Source of the DNA: Alentia gelatinosa
Taxonomy: Eukaryota > Annelida > Polychaeta > Phyllodocida > Polynoidae
DNA length: 64,000 nt
Reading direction: 5' to 3'
Assembly: GCA_950022655.1 (NCBI GenBank)
Contig: OX465583.1
Coordinates: forward strand, 32,329,360-32,393,359
The notes beneath the pieces are model-generated. The model saw only the letters and a list, made by a program, of their open reading frames with translations, was not told where the DNA came from and ran no database searches. The position numbers and the translations under genes are program-made. Below, piece after piece: positions 25,680-40,600 of this stretch. The number at the start of each line of letters is the position of its first letter. Positions within the stretch are counted from its first letter, which is position 1.

Positions 25680-28600
25680 CTGTAAGAGGAGGCGTGACGT
25701 TTTAGCAAAGGGAATGTTGGAAGGGCCGGCATGATGAAAAAAGTCTGGTCAACCAAATTACAATATTACGAAAGTTCTACAGTCACAAACATGTGTTATT
25801 TCTGATGTTCCCTAAAGTGTATCCTTTTAATGTCATATGTAAACTTATGCATAATTGTTTGATTATGTTTGAAGATTGCGTGGCATCTGTGAATCTTTAT
25901 GTGCTCCGTCATTAACTTCCGATCTCTCCTAGAGGATCAATGTATCAGGCGATATAGTTATCATATCTCTTCATCCCCTATGCTTATTTCATACCATAGT
26001 AGTATATATCTTTTCAGAACGTAAATTACTGAAAATTGATGATATATTATGTCAAGAATTAGAAATGAAAAAGGTTCGTTAAAAATGTCATTAACAAACC
26101 ATGAGGAATCTAAAAGAAGTCTGTATGCTCTGTATGTATCTCTGCTGAGTATCTCAATGTATGGTCATCATAAAAATAATATAAGCTGCTTTTAAAGTTA
26201 CAGTCTGGTGTACGGCTATACACAAGACTGGTGACTAACAATGGGATGTAAACAGCCAGTCTGTCTAATTGCATCGAGTTAGGAATATACCCAAGTATGG
26301 ATAGTCATAGTGGGCTATACTCTGTTTCTATTATTTTCCACCATCTCTTTTTAATATATCGTTATTATAAAAAGATAAGCATAGGCACAAAATTGCTTTC
26401 ATCTTGACCCTAACATCTACAGGGTCATACAAGAGTTAATGGTTTGCACTGTGAAAATCTCTACAAATTATTTGAGAAAAATAAAAGGGATATTTTATAC
26501 TAAACCCAGTATCTTAGTTATCACTCTCGCGGTCGTCATTTATAAAACTTATCGACATCCTGTATACATGTTTATCTGCTACCCAGTCACATGACAAGAT
26601 CATGTCTAATATTCCCGTTTTATTTCAATTCATTATTTCTTAATATGCAGTAGTTTGCCCCGGACGATGGAAGGCTTGCTGAGAGAATTTTCTCCATATA
26701 TAACCAGGGCATATGTTCATTTTTATCATTCTATGGTGTATTTCATTAGAAGAATATCCTATCTGGCAGTAGATCCACTTGCACAAGATTAAGGGTAACA
26801 TTCCATCATGTGTTCGCGCCTAGGTAATTAACAAAAGATAAATTACCAATATCAAGTGCGACAACTAACCCAGCACTATCATCCACCTCACTGCTACAAT
26901 AAAATCTCACCATCACGATCGGTTTTCTAGGACCACCCTGGAGCAGCTCACCTGCGGACTGACCCCTCACCTCTGACCCCGCTGCGGGGCACGGACTGCT
27001 CAGGCAGACAGGTGGCGGCCTCTGACGGCGGCAATATGCAGGACGGCAGGGGTTATGCCCCCTAGCGACACGTACAGGTAATCACATCATGTCTGATGGA
27101 TGGCGAAGCCGGCGGGCCGGTCACCTATAGCTCACAGATACGTAGCGTGTCACCTAACGTGATTAGTTAGTGCGCCGGGGTCAACTCACCGCGACAGCCG
27201 CCAGGCCGTCGACACCGACGGGCTGTGGTGGGCCGCGATGGGCCGCGATAGGCCGCGATGGGCCGCAATGGGTCGCGATGGGCTGCGATGAGCCGCGATG
27301 GGCTGCGATGGGCCGCGATGGGCCGCGATGGGCCGCGTCGGGCTGTGAAGAGGCACGAGTGGTGACGGTCCATGTTAGTCTCTGTTGGGTAGTGCTGTGC
27401 CCTGCTATGCCATGCTAGGCTGCACTGGGCCAAGCTGGCCCCTACTGTGCTCAATCATGTTCGGCTGTGCTAGGCTGCACTGGCCATGCCATGCTGTGTC
27501 ATGCTGACCTGTGCATTGCTGGGTCATGATGGGCAGTGCCAAGCCATGCTAGGTTGGGAAGTGCTATAACCTGCTGGGTGTGTAAAACCACCATGGGCCA
27601 CGCTGGACTGTACCGGGCCCTGCTGAGCTATGCTGGGTCATTCTGTGCTATACTGAGATATGCTGGGCTCTGCTAGCCAGTGCAGGGGCAATGTTGGGTT
27701 GCGCTTGCATTGTGTGTTGTTTCATGAGGTAGAAACACACAGCGTGTTATATCAGTATGGGATGAGAATGACATGCATGGTGACATAGAGGATAGGTCCC
27801 TACTATGATACTGGCAGTTATTGGTAGAAAGCTGCCTGGGACAGGATGGACAGATGGACTAATACCTGATGGTGATATATCCTTGGCCTGGGTGTGTACA
27901 GACCTGATGGTGGCGCACGCCTTATTGGCTGACCACATAAAAGCCACGTCATAGTGACTGAGCCAGACACAGGAGTATTTAGACAGACCAGACAAGATAT
28001 AATGTTAAGCCAGAAAATGTATTGGGAGTTGGCTCAATCCAACTCAAGCAACGTACTGACAGTTGGCCAACACTAAGTCAATATATTGACAATTGGCCGA
28101 ATCCAATTCAGGCAATGTAAATCAGAAATGCCCCAAACTCTGGCATGGTACTGGTAGCATGACTCAATTCACATCAGGAAATTTATCGGACGTCAAATAA
28201 ATATGTTTTTTCTCAAATAGGAGGACAATTTATTACAACATCAATAAAACGGATACTGGAAAATGACAGAGAAAAAAAGCATTTTTGAATAATGAAGACA
28301 CAAGAGGCAGGGCAAAGCCTCGAACCCAGTAGGCGAACACAAATACGTGTACTCTTCAAGCGAAACTCTAAGGTACAGCGGATGGGAAACATAGACATTA
28401 ACGGTGTGACGGGGACGGTTATTATGTATGACGTGTTTGGTCTGTGTTGGCAGATCGTAACTCACAGATTATTTCATTAAGACTGTGAGTCAACCAACGC
28501 CTCTGACCCCGCGCCTACGGATCCCGCCTCAGGCCTGGTCGTCTCCAAGATGTCACGTGACACTTATAGCGCCACCTCTCGTTCCTTTGTCTCACTACCC

Positions 28601-31600
28601 CGCCCGCTACATGACCACTAAATAAACCTTTTCCTCAATCGGCTCCCTATCCATTATAGGGAGCTTGGATACCAATTAACTTATACCTCCTGGAAAAGAA
28701 ATGTTCTTATTTCACCCGCATCGCACTACAATTATTGTTTGACCATAGTTGTTCAACTTCCCGAACTCAAGCTCGATGAATGAACGTTTTGAAAAATGAA
28801 TTCGTCGAACATTATAAGTATATAAAGACGTTTCTTTTTAAAACAAATTTAGCAATTTTCAGATATTTTACTGGCTAGTCATGAAATATTGAGGGACTTG
28901 ATTTCTCAACTGTCTTTTATTTCTCATTGACAAATTACCTTTCGCAGAATTACCGTACAAATTTAATTGGTGTATGAGAAGCACTTCTCCTTCTCAATAC
29001 TAACATTTCCCCATACTAAATATGACAGGTCCTGACACTTTCCATTAAAAAAGGAGTTTGCTGTCGTAATTTTTGATTCCTTGACTTCCAGCTGACCTTG
29101 ACAATAATGAAGTTTTCCTGACCTGCAATGGCAGTGGTGGTTGTACTATTGGAGGCAATTAAGTTCTACTTAAAACCACAGGTGTCAGAACATTGAGAGG
29201 TAAATACACACATTATTTTAAGGTGAACTAATTAATGGTTAAATTCGTTTTCCACGAACGAAAGCTATTTGCCAAAAAGTTAATTCCCAATGATAACTCA
29301 ATCATAAAATACCGTAGAAGTGCCGAATGCAAACTGTCACATTATAGCGATACCCTAAACTGTACTTTTTGATTACTTACTCCTCTAGGCCTTGTCGTTT
29401 CGACTCAGTCCGCCGCATCTTTTCCAGTTCAATCTGAAATTTCAAGGAAGGCGTGAAATATAGGTCACAAGAATTCTTTCACAAATGATATGTTTGAAAA
29501 TACAATACTCGTTATAAGTTATGTCAACATGCTTATAAAAGTAATTCCCTGATGAAGGCACACCTGCCAAAACTACAAAGTAGAAGGATAATACAGTGAT
29601 AATCAACCCTTATAAGTTGAAGTTTATACAACCATTGACTTGAATACAAATTCAGACAAAAAAATACAAGAAGTTTGGTTAGTGGTTACATATCATCATG
29701 TTCTTCTAAAAAGAATTTTGAGTACAAGTATCTATTGTTACCGTGAGACGGACAGATACAGACAGGTTGGCAGACGTAGAGGGAAGACATCTAAACAAGC
29801 GGTGCATATTCTTAAATTAGATTGAACGTTATATAGCTGATGATGTCTTTCTTTGAAACATATATAATCAAGTTACAGCAAATGACTCAAACAAATGAAG
29901 ACCGAACGTGAGGCACTGCAGCTCGCATTCTGAAGGATTATCAATGCTCACCATTGCCTTTCTCTAAACAATATAGACAGGCAATAACGGAGCCATAGAT
30001 AAGGAGACAACATCGTGATGAACAGACATATAACAAAGTGTTATTTTAAATTAAAAGGAATATAAGACATTAAATCAGGAATTGATAAAACCTTAAATAA
30101 ACCCACATTAAATAACATCGTTGAGTTTTCAGTTAGAATTTGACCGCTAGAGGTGCGTCTCACTGAGCACGGACGACAAGTGACGCGGTGTCTGTGCACT
30201 TACACAGTTGATGGACGCGCAGGGCTAGCGCCTTCAATGCCCGCCCCGCGCGTCCCTGCCCCGCACGTCCCCGCTCAGCGCGTCCCTGCCCCGCACGTCC
30301 CTACCCCGCACGTCCCCGCCCCACACGTCCCTACCCCACGTGTCGGGTCCACCGCGTCTAAGAGGAGCTGACAGCTCGGAAACATTAACCGGGACTAACG
30401 GAATTAGCTCAGCATGTTGGAACTTGTGAGGTCTCACTCCCACACCGCTCAACCTGTATCTCCGTCACTGCCCGCCACCCGGCTCCCAGGTGACACCTCC
30501 GCACCACACAATAGTTCACTCCATCACCAGTTTACTATATTATTTATACTTCATAATTGTATTTATCAAATCCTAAGCCAATAGAACCACAACCGTTTTC
30601 TAATTTATTTCATCTTATCTTTCAATTTCTGACATTACAATGATTTGTGTCAAATCAGGGCCTGAATCGCTTACAACAAATGTTGCGGCGTTGTACATAA
30701 ATCCCATAAGAGAGCGATATCTTCCACCGATCCGATCGACGATAACAATCGGGGACAATAATGTCGCTGTCTTATACCTCTCGATCACGCCACCCTGCTT
30801 TTTAACCTCATAAAACCACCCGTATGAGATCAAAGAGAGCAGCGGGGAACCGGACCCGGCTGGGCCCCGGGCCGGGTGATGGGCCTTGATAGAAATAATG
30901 CAAAGTTCTGTTCTATATAAGATATAGGAAATCTGTTTTCAGATTTATACTCGCCTCTGTCTCGCCTACAAACCGGTACATGATACTTGTATATTGGACG
31001 GGGGATAAGTATCATCGCTATTTAAACGGCCTACTTAGAATCGGGAATAGTCGGTAAATGTGCGAACAGCGACAATATTAAGGTTGGGCAGGGTCGGTTA
31101 TTACACCCATGCCAGTAATGCCCGACCCAATTAATTGGGTCTGTGAAGTGTGTACCACGACATAAAGTTCACCGAGAATCGGTGTGTCGCTGTGTTATAT
31201 GGTTATATAGTGTAGCACTGCGGTCGTCATAATAATGGGTTGCGCTGGTTATTGTACTGGGCTGTAGCCACTATGTACCAGCTATGCTATACCACTTCAA
31301 TACGAGGGCTGAGCCCTCGCTAACTATAGCATCTCTGTGTGTCATGTATTTATGGCAATTATAACAACACCCAGAAAATGTATCTAAAATTGTGATAAGT
31401 AACAGGAACAGGAATTTGTAAATCTTTATATGATATATTTATCTAATTTTGGGGGGAGAAAATACATAATCATCATTTGTGTGAATTGTTTGTATTTGTC
31501 AACAGACGTCGTCATGCAGTATGATGCAATGTTTGGCTGGTTCAAACTATTGTGAAACCACCCCAAACCATCATCTCCTCTCTTATTTAATATAAAACCC

Positions 31601-34600
31601 GCGTATTATAATAAAAGTTATAAACCAGTCCTATTGTAAGCGGTACATTATGAAGCAATATACCCGGTGTCCGGGTCCATTCCCGGTAGTCTCAAAAGGA
31701 ACTTACTTCTCTGGAGATAAGTTGTTTGGTGGCATAGGTGAGTTGCTTGTGTTGTTTGACGCCAGGTAGCCGCGCCACGTCGTCCACACGCCTGTCACGT
31801 AAACAGTGATAACAGAATCAGGTCGTAGTGCGATATTGAGAAGGGTTTAAGTCTATAAAGCATTGGCAGTTTGACGATGATTTTTACAAATACTGGAGAA
31901 CTGATATGTACATTGAAGATTGTTTGATTGTTTGGGTAGTTTAAAGGCCCGGCCCCACTGATGCGATGCGATTGTCGCACATGTTTTATAGCCCTATAAA
32001 CGCCCCCTCGGCCGGGTTTATGACCCCTAATGCGATGGATTCATCGCACTCAATCGCAAAGAAAACCCAGGGTATGCCCCACTGATGCGATGGATTCGTC
32101 GCAGTACATGTATTGGCTCCTATGGAAGAAGAAGTATTCTGTCAAAAGTATATAGTGTTTTTTTTAAATTTTCTTTTGGAAATTCCCTTTTCCATGTGTA
32201 AAACAAATATACTACTTGTGCTTCTCTCACAATATGAGTATTTCCACTTATTTTTTCTTATCCAACTGACATCCCTGTACAATAATATTATTATATAAGG
32301 AACCTATAAATATCCAAATTATATATATATATATTTGAATTATCCCTATCAATGATGATTAAGATTCCATTAACCAGAGAGAGACAACCAATTAAAACTT
32401 TTTCTTTGGTGTGCCACATTCTCCTACTGTGAAACATGTGAAATACTCCATACCCGTGCGACGAATCCATCGCAAATCATGAACATTTCAAGATGTGTGA
32501 TGCGACGGATCCGTCGCATCGCACACGATCGCACACGCGCGCAAGTCCGGCCCCACAGGAGCGATTGTGTGCGATGCGACGGGCGACGCCGTTTTTATGA
32601 CCCTCGCCCGCCGTTTATGACTTTTTATTGACTTGCGACAATCGCATCGCACCAGTGGGGCCGGGCCTTAACGTCCAACTTGTTCAATTAGACTTATTGA
32701 AGATTGTAGTATGAAAGCTGGTTCCTGATGTAAGCTATGCATTCACAGTGGTTCGTACTGCCCAATGGTATCATGGATTTACAGAGATTCTCATCCATGC
32801 ATTATCTATGGGGAGCTTGTCAGGGAAACCCTAAAGATCATGGAAGTAATAATACACACATTTACAGGGAAGTCATATATATGGGGTTCTAGAAATGATA
32901 CACAATCTCTATTCAGGCTTTTGAATAGTAAGGAAAATATTTCTGTATTTTATAAAAAATCCCTGATTCCAGGGGTTTCCCTGATCTCGAACATCCCTGA
33001 TGTAAACCAGTCTACTACCAGCAGTTGTTGCCTGCAGTAGGTGATAGCGGGGTATGGGCCCCGCTGTGGGACGTAGTAGTTACTCACGGGTCGAGGTTGT
33101 AGACGTACTGGCCGTCCATGGTTCTCTCCTGGTGGTATGTCATGTTGTAGGCAATCATGATGCGGATCAGTTGAGCCAGCTCTGCCTTCTCACGTTGACT
33201 ATACAATTGTGTGTTTATCTGTGCGTACAAAGTTTTAAAAAAATTGATTTCATTAGGGTGAAAATCTATACGGAATTCACCGAACTCAGCTCACAGTGCT
33301 CAGATAGTCACATTTTACCATTATCCCAACCCTGGAATTGTTTGGACATTGACTTACTATGTTTTTGCCATAGACCTCTACTCCTGGATGGACGACTTGG
33401 AAAAATATGGTACAATATCAAGCACGCGTGCGCGAGATACCTGCCAATTCCGGAACTTTTTTGTACGTTGTCAACACACTTTGTTCATGTTCAATTTAAT
33501 GTCAACCGACATTCATTAAACACTGAGTTACATTATTTACTAACTCTTCCGTATAAGAATATAGTTGATACTTAAGATCAAGAAGGAAAACTGTAGTGTT
33601 CAAATGGGAATATGAATCAGGTGCGATTGTTGTTAAGGATAATATTTTTGTGACATCATATATACAAACTAACATTTTTCATGTCAGTTTTCGGAATCAG
33701 TATGCCTAGTCTGACATGTGTGTGAAGTTTACAGGTGTATACAACAAACTGGCTTCGTATGCCGTGGATTTGTAGTGCTAGATCTGACAGAAGCTCCATA
33801 GACTTAACACTGGCGGTGAACGTCCGGAAGTTACGTGTCATCATATCTCGTCACTTTCAGTAAAAACATCGCGCCGTATGTTCCAAATCAACCATCACGA
33901 GCCGTCCATCCAGGGGAGTTGAGGTCTATGGTTCCACTATGTATTTTCTTATTTCTTTTGCAATCAAAATCAATTGACAGCGGATACTGTCCTGTTCGAT
34001 GCCATGGTCCTTGTACCAAACCGTCATTTACAGTGGAAACATAGTGCCATGCAGTCGTCTCTTCACAAGCTCCATCCAAAAATATTCACCACATAATTTC
34101 ACTCAGCTTTGCCTCATGCAATTAATATGCGAACCTAGAGAGTGGTGTATTCCACCCACATATTTAACTATCGTTAGAGTCCTAGTACTAAATGCCGCTG
34201 ATTTTCATAGATGTGTAGCTATTTATGTGTACAGACTGCTCAAATATTTCTACTTTTTATTACACTGAATGCCTAGTCCTAGATGCTTTCTTCCAGACTA
34301 CAATACACATATTAGGGATGTGAGTCATGGTTAGAGAATAAAATTGGAAAATATGATATAAAAGGAAAAATGACTACAATATGTGAGCCTCTTGACAGCC
34401 TGTCGGTGGCCTGGTACCACCGGCGATCGGTAGAATAATGGCCGGGTACGGTCGATTTAAAGACTCTCCATAAAATCAATGGGAGTATATGAAATTATTT
34501 AAATGGATATTTATCGCTATCTATTATACAGCCATATGGTTGTCAAATAATCTTTTTGATCTAGATATAATTGTGATCTCAACCAATGTATATACTTGTA

Positions 34601-37600
34601 CACCAATAGCTACATCTAAAAAACCCGAGAGATGTTTATCTGATAAATTAAAAAAAATTAACATGGTTTCTAAATGTTAATGAGTTTAGGATTACATATC
34701 TACATGTCTAGGCACGTTAATCAGAAATTATAGCGAAGCACCACTACTTCATTTAATCTAAACAATCCGTACATTTTCTCATTTAGATACATGTATTTTT
34801 ATGTTGTATTTCTTGCACTCACGGGTCTGAGGTTTGGCTGGATGATGTCGAGGAGGGGAGGCAGCATTTCCATCACCACCGTTTCGAGGTTCACGGTTTT
34901 CCGTACAGAGGGCGCCATGTCGTTGAGCATGGCTTCCATCAAACCTTGGGCTTTGTTGAGTTTCGTCTGATTCTGTAAGGAAGTTCATGTCGATTTATAA
35001 GTGCACAATGTATTTGCACTTGGGTGGAGACCTGTTAGCAGCGTTTTATTTTGATGAATTTGAATATCAAGTTCTTTGTGTTTTATATCAAAAATATTTA
35101 GTTGGAAGTAACATTATCACTACTGAAAAAGTGGTAACTAATATGTTAACTGCAAATGTCCTCGTTTTCATATACCCTCTACTTCATATAGCAAGGATAT
35201 ATTAGCCCTCCCCGACCATAAAACACATACAGCGCTAATCAGCATCTTGTACTTCTATATGATTATATCTGTAAGCATACATCTCGACGTAATACATACG
35301 ATGGACTGCGATGGATACGATTTCTGAAGAAATAAAGACTGTTTAACAAAAAAGTACAAAGGGACATATATACGTAGGAGAATGACTACCTCGTATTGAC
35401 TGTGGGGGTACTGGATCCTGGGGTGGTGGTTGGAGGCGAACATAAGGTGGAAGGCGACGGGCAGGTACTGCGTGTAGCGCATCAGTATGTAGTTCTGTGT
35501 GGCCATCACCTCCTTGTTCATCAGGTCTACACAGCACATCCACGCATTGGCCAACTGCACCTGAAAAACACAAGACACACTTGTTTATTTCATGGATCTT
35601 CAGAGAGGACACCACTGGGTCTGTCCCGGAAAATTGGGACAAGAATTTATACTCTTTGACAGCGGGTTACGCTATCATTCTGAATATACTGGAATATCTA
35701 TTTATCAGGGATGGCATTTGGGGTCAGGAAAAAAAAGAGGAAATATTATCCATGTGAAATTTAATAACATGCTGTACATGATACAAAACGAGAGGGGGAA
35801 TTGTTGTTTTATGGAACGAGGCCCCAAGCCAAGTTCTATAAAAACATTAAATCCTATCGAGTTTTGTAGCATGTACAAGCATGGTAGGTCGTTATATATT
35901 TGTTAAATACCCCAAATTAATAAAATCCTAGCAAATATTGGCATAGAAGACATGTCTATTTGAAAGTCACTGGCAGGGATGCACGTCATGGTGACAAAAA
36001 ACATCATTCTGGTACTACCCGGTTTGGGTCACAGAATAACTAGATGTGGCGGACTGGTTAATATTTTACAATTTTGAGCATTATGAATAAATAATCTTGA
36101 AATTCACGATATCCTCTTTTATCAGAACTATTGCATCCGTGTACTGGTTCCTGGTTATATTAATTTAGATATTCATTCATTGAGTCACTAGGTAAAGTTT
36201 GTGTAGGATTGCATTGAGTCTTTATTTATTAAACCTGGACTGGTTAAATTTAAAAGTATTCACCATGTTCATACGCGGGTCCTTGACCTTGGCGAGCAGG
36301 TAGTTCTCGTACAGACCCTGCATGACCTTCTCCGTCTCGCCCGTCGCCTGCGACAACTGTAGCGTGTTCTGAAACCTTCATAACAGCACAAAGTCAATGT
36401 TAAATACACAAAAAACATGAAATGTTTACGACATGTGCTAGATCTGTGTCCTCTATCACAGCTACCGGTTGACTGAGCTCAATCCGTGACGTCAGCTCGC
36501 GTCATCGATCCATTCGATTGTCAGTTTGTTGACAAAGTTGTTTGATGCAGGATCAAACAGGATTGTCAGGTGTTGCCGTGATGTGGGGATGACAACAACA
36601 GCGGTTTCATCCATAGGAATCCTCAAGCTGCTTAGGACAGACAGGGATTGTGATCTTCGGTATCTAAGATCTCCATCTGGCTGTCATAGGTGGCCCTGTC
36701 ATTTGGAGTTAAGAAATAATAAACTGGACATCCTTTTCTGTGTAAGATATGGGGTAAGAGCAGTTTATCTAAAGTTTATAACATTTATAGGAGGTGTTAT
36801 TAACTTGATCTTGATGCGAGTGTTTACATCTGATCAAGCGGGTTTACCAGTCATAGGTGGAAAAGGGAGATGGCATATTGATTTAAAAAAGATGAAATAA
36901 TGGCATTAGTGGCAACCTGCGGTGAATTTACCACTGTAAAACTATATATGATTGATAAAAAGATGTATAAAATGGCATTTTAGGGTCCGAATATGTTCAA
37001 TTAAACCAATTGGTGCATGGTGTACAATAAACCAAAGTTCTCAGAATATACAGAGATAACTGATTTTGATTTATATCAATATGCTTTGAAGTATCAGAGA
37101 ATACAATGAGGGTCTTTATCAATGGTGAAAAGTTATGAAGCAAGGTTGATTTTATCATTTTACTTTCTATAATGAATACACTTAGCTGAAAATGCTGCTC
37201 GTCGGCAGACTGGGTAGAAAAGCAAATCAATCGCATATTAACGGATACAATCTAGGTCAGAAAAAAAGATCGGAAATAAAATCTCAATGGATAGTGACCA
37301 AACAAGGTGTGGATAGTAGTAGAAAGTGCTCACAGTTGCGGGATGAGAGTAATTAAATCAGTTAAGTAAAATCAAGTCGGCACATTTCAGTGGCCTTGTA
37401 TGGCAAATCGATGGGTGTGGCCGACTTGTAGACTTGCATAATTTTGACCGTTATTGATTAAAAAAACAACATGTATTCTCAGGATACTTGGATACTTGAC
37501 ATAAGGTGGGATTCTCTCTGAAACATAGGAGCTAATCGATTAACATTTCATCACATCATATTCAAGTAACATCCTACCTGGCTGACAAGCTGAGATTGTT

Positions 37601-40600
37601 TTGATTCGCCGTCGACATCTCTTCTAATTGTTGGAGAGGCAGGTTTTCCCTGTCGTGGGGGTTCACGTACCGTTTCCTGAAAATGAGAAAACAGAGCTCT
37701 TCTTATTTTCTTCAGGATATTCTTTTATACATAAATATTTCTTTATAATGGGTGCTCCATTATTTTCATTTTTGATCAAGTAGGTGAAAAATGTTTAGAT
37801 GAAGCTCCATAGGATGCACTTTGACAAAATCCCAATATGATAATTGCTGATATTTATGCATGATATACATGTTTGAATAAAAACCTTGGCACTGATTATG
37901 TTCTCCACTTAACAAGTATTTCTAAATAATTTCGTGTTACAAAAAAACAACGTTATGATTGTTTATCTGCTAGTTTCTAACAGTAAAATATTTTCCTTTT
38001 ATGTACAGTGATTATTATGTAGAACAAAAAAGCTCAAAACCGAAATTCAATTAATCATCACTTGGATCGTAAATATTACGTCTACACCAAACATACTTAT
38101 AATTATCAAATGAAATATAAGTTGTCCTTAACGAGACCCCATAAATCCTGAGAAAATAAACATTTAAATTAAACTACATGTATACTCTTTTTGTAACTGG
38201 TTGGCTATACATGTTTTTCTAGCCTTGTCCAAAGAGAGATAAACATAAGAAAGGTAGAGAGCCTATATATTACATGTAAGATCATTCTGCAGTGGACACT
38301 CAGCACTCACCGTTTGGGTTTGGGCATTGTGAAGATAGATTTCCAAACTGTGAACAAACTTTTATGGGCGTCCTTCTGACCGACACTGGTCGAGTTGACC
38401 GCAGAAAGCGTCAGCTCTTTACTTTTACTCCGTACAAACTGAAAATTTTTAAAAAATCAGTTACTACGGTGAAAAGGACAAATATCATTTGTGCTTGTTG
38501 TAAATGTCTGTATATACGAGACAACAAAGACACAGGACAATGTAGTTACCACAACCTTCAACCAAATAACAATAGCCTATTTTTGGTCTTCTAATAATCT
38601 TAGATCAACGTTGTAATGTTTCACAGTACCACATTTTACAACTCTGAATTAAATATTTTGTTCTTTTTAATTAAATCTAAACGCTTACATTCTTTAAGTA
38701 ATGCATGGTCTGAGCGAAGGAGTGGTCTACTACATGCTGTTTAATCCCGATGAAGACACTAAGCTGATAGATCAATAGATGGAGATTCAGATGGGACATT
38801 TGAGAAATTCTCATACTTGTAACGTGTTAAGACATGAGCGAATATCGTTGTCCGTCTTTTCACAGAGAGCCAGGAGCGCCGTCAGGTCCGCCCGTAACTC
38901 TTCAGTTCGTGCTACCTACAATATAAACAGATAACAACATAACTGCGCACCCTAACACTGTCTAGCTATCAAAAACTTACATGACATAGAACTTTATAAA
39001 TATATGATGAATTATTATCACATCATTGAAAACATACATATATAGCACCTCGTAAAAATCTGATATTTAAATTTTACTGTTACTGGTTGTCACCAATCAC
39101 CCCTATAATGGCAAATTACATTAGTAATGAACCTGTCACTTGGAGAACCACTTTTAAGTACTGACAGTAGTCAATTACCTGGCAGCCACACTGGATAAAT
39201 ACCAATCAGGTGTTCAGATGCACATATTTTAAGTGTGTCAGTCCTTTTCAGAACTGTTTCACGATGCCTGATGAACATATTTTACGCGAAACATTATTTA
39301 CTCTCCCAATTTCCACTAATTTGAAATAATAATAACTTTTCTGCAAGTGTGGTAACTAGGAACACACTTGTCGACATTGTAACTAAGTAAGCAGTGACGT
39401 CTATGATGTCACTGCGGATGGTTCTCCACGGCAACGGCAACAGGGGAAAGAATTTTCCTCATTTCAAAGTAGCATCTGTTCCTCGTAGGACCTCTCCGCT
39501 ACGTCATCTCTTATATATAGACTATGAATTCATGCTACATCAGATTATCAAAAAAGGGAAATATATTCCACAATCAAACTGAAAATCGCTTGAAAGTATT
39601 ACAAACAAATTCGTCACTAAAGATACCTATTAAAAAGATAATAAAACTTCTGTTACTCTTCAAAAATCTACTTCTCCAATATGTTTTGCGGATAGCTAAA
39701 AAACTACTCAAGACGAGTGCCTGGCACAATCCTGAATTTTTGATTCAACGATCGAGCAGAAGGACCTGTGAGTTTTACCACGAACCTGTTGTAGACGGCT
39801 GGCTAGTTTGGTGGCAACTGTAGGTGGGAAGGTGACAGTCAGAGCTATGGGTCGTAGCTGTCGTAGGGAGGGAGTGTACCTACAATCGAAACCAGACATG
39901 TAAAATGATATATATTTTCGCATGTTACTGCAATCGCAACCAAGATCACGCATATCATAGTTGATTACACGAGGCACTTACCTGTACTGATGGCGGTTGG
40001 TATTTTTACGAGCCCAGTGCACTACAGTGTCCTTAGGATACATTGACTCTTCTTTTTAAAACTCGGCTGTGTATAGAAGCGTATTCCACCACATCGTAAA
40101 TTGCTAAATATCATTTATATACATACTTACATGTGGGACTATAATCAACTACAGATGGTCAAATACATTCAAATACCAATGTTTGTATCATATATAGAAT
40201 ATTTCATATAAAAATATATTGCTATTATATTTTTTGGTCTGTGGCACAATATAGGCCACTTTTTAGTAGATATTTAAAGAGTATATCACAAAATATTAAG
40301 AGATTCTAACCAAAGGATTCTTAAGGCATTACAGGTGCATGTAATTATACATTTACGTGATAAGATCACATGTAGTCAGGTTATGAGACTCATACGTCAT
40401 TGCATATACTTTAAAATATGTCAGAACAAACTTACACGTCATTGCAGATACAGATAATAGGGCGCAGTAATAAATTTCCTTTTTTCTTCTTTTTCTTTCC
40501 AGTGGCAGCCTCCGGTCCTTTGATGATAGACAAGAGCATGTTGATGGCCGGCTGTTGGAAAGAGAAATTACAATAATTTTCATTTTCATTTGGAAACTGT

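Noticed and set aside
28640..28664. Hairpin GCTCCCTAT/ATAGGGAGC, considered as a histone-type 3' stem-loop
   Set aside because: Stem and loop sequences do not match the histone consensus and no histone gene is nearby.
33054..33575. 173-codon plus-strand frame
   Set aside because: Its first part is antisense to CHTF18 exon 19, whose coding sense is certain; the rest is intron.
36526..36900. 124-codon plus-strand frame within a CHTF18 intron
   Set aside because: No motif recognised, no repeat family and no neighbouring support; chance open frame is the simpler reading.
39969..39977. Apparent 5-nt micro-exon between acceptor catcag and donor GTAAGT in a CHTF18 intron
   Set aside because: Including it would break the reading phase between exons 11 and 12, which join cleanly without it.
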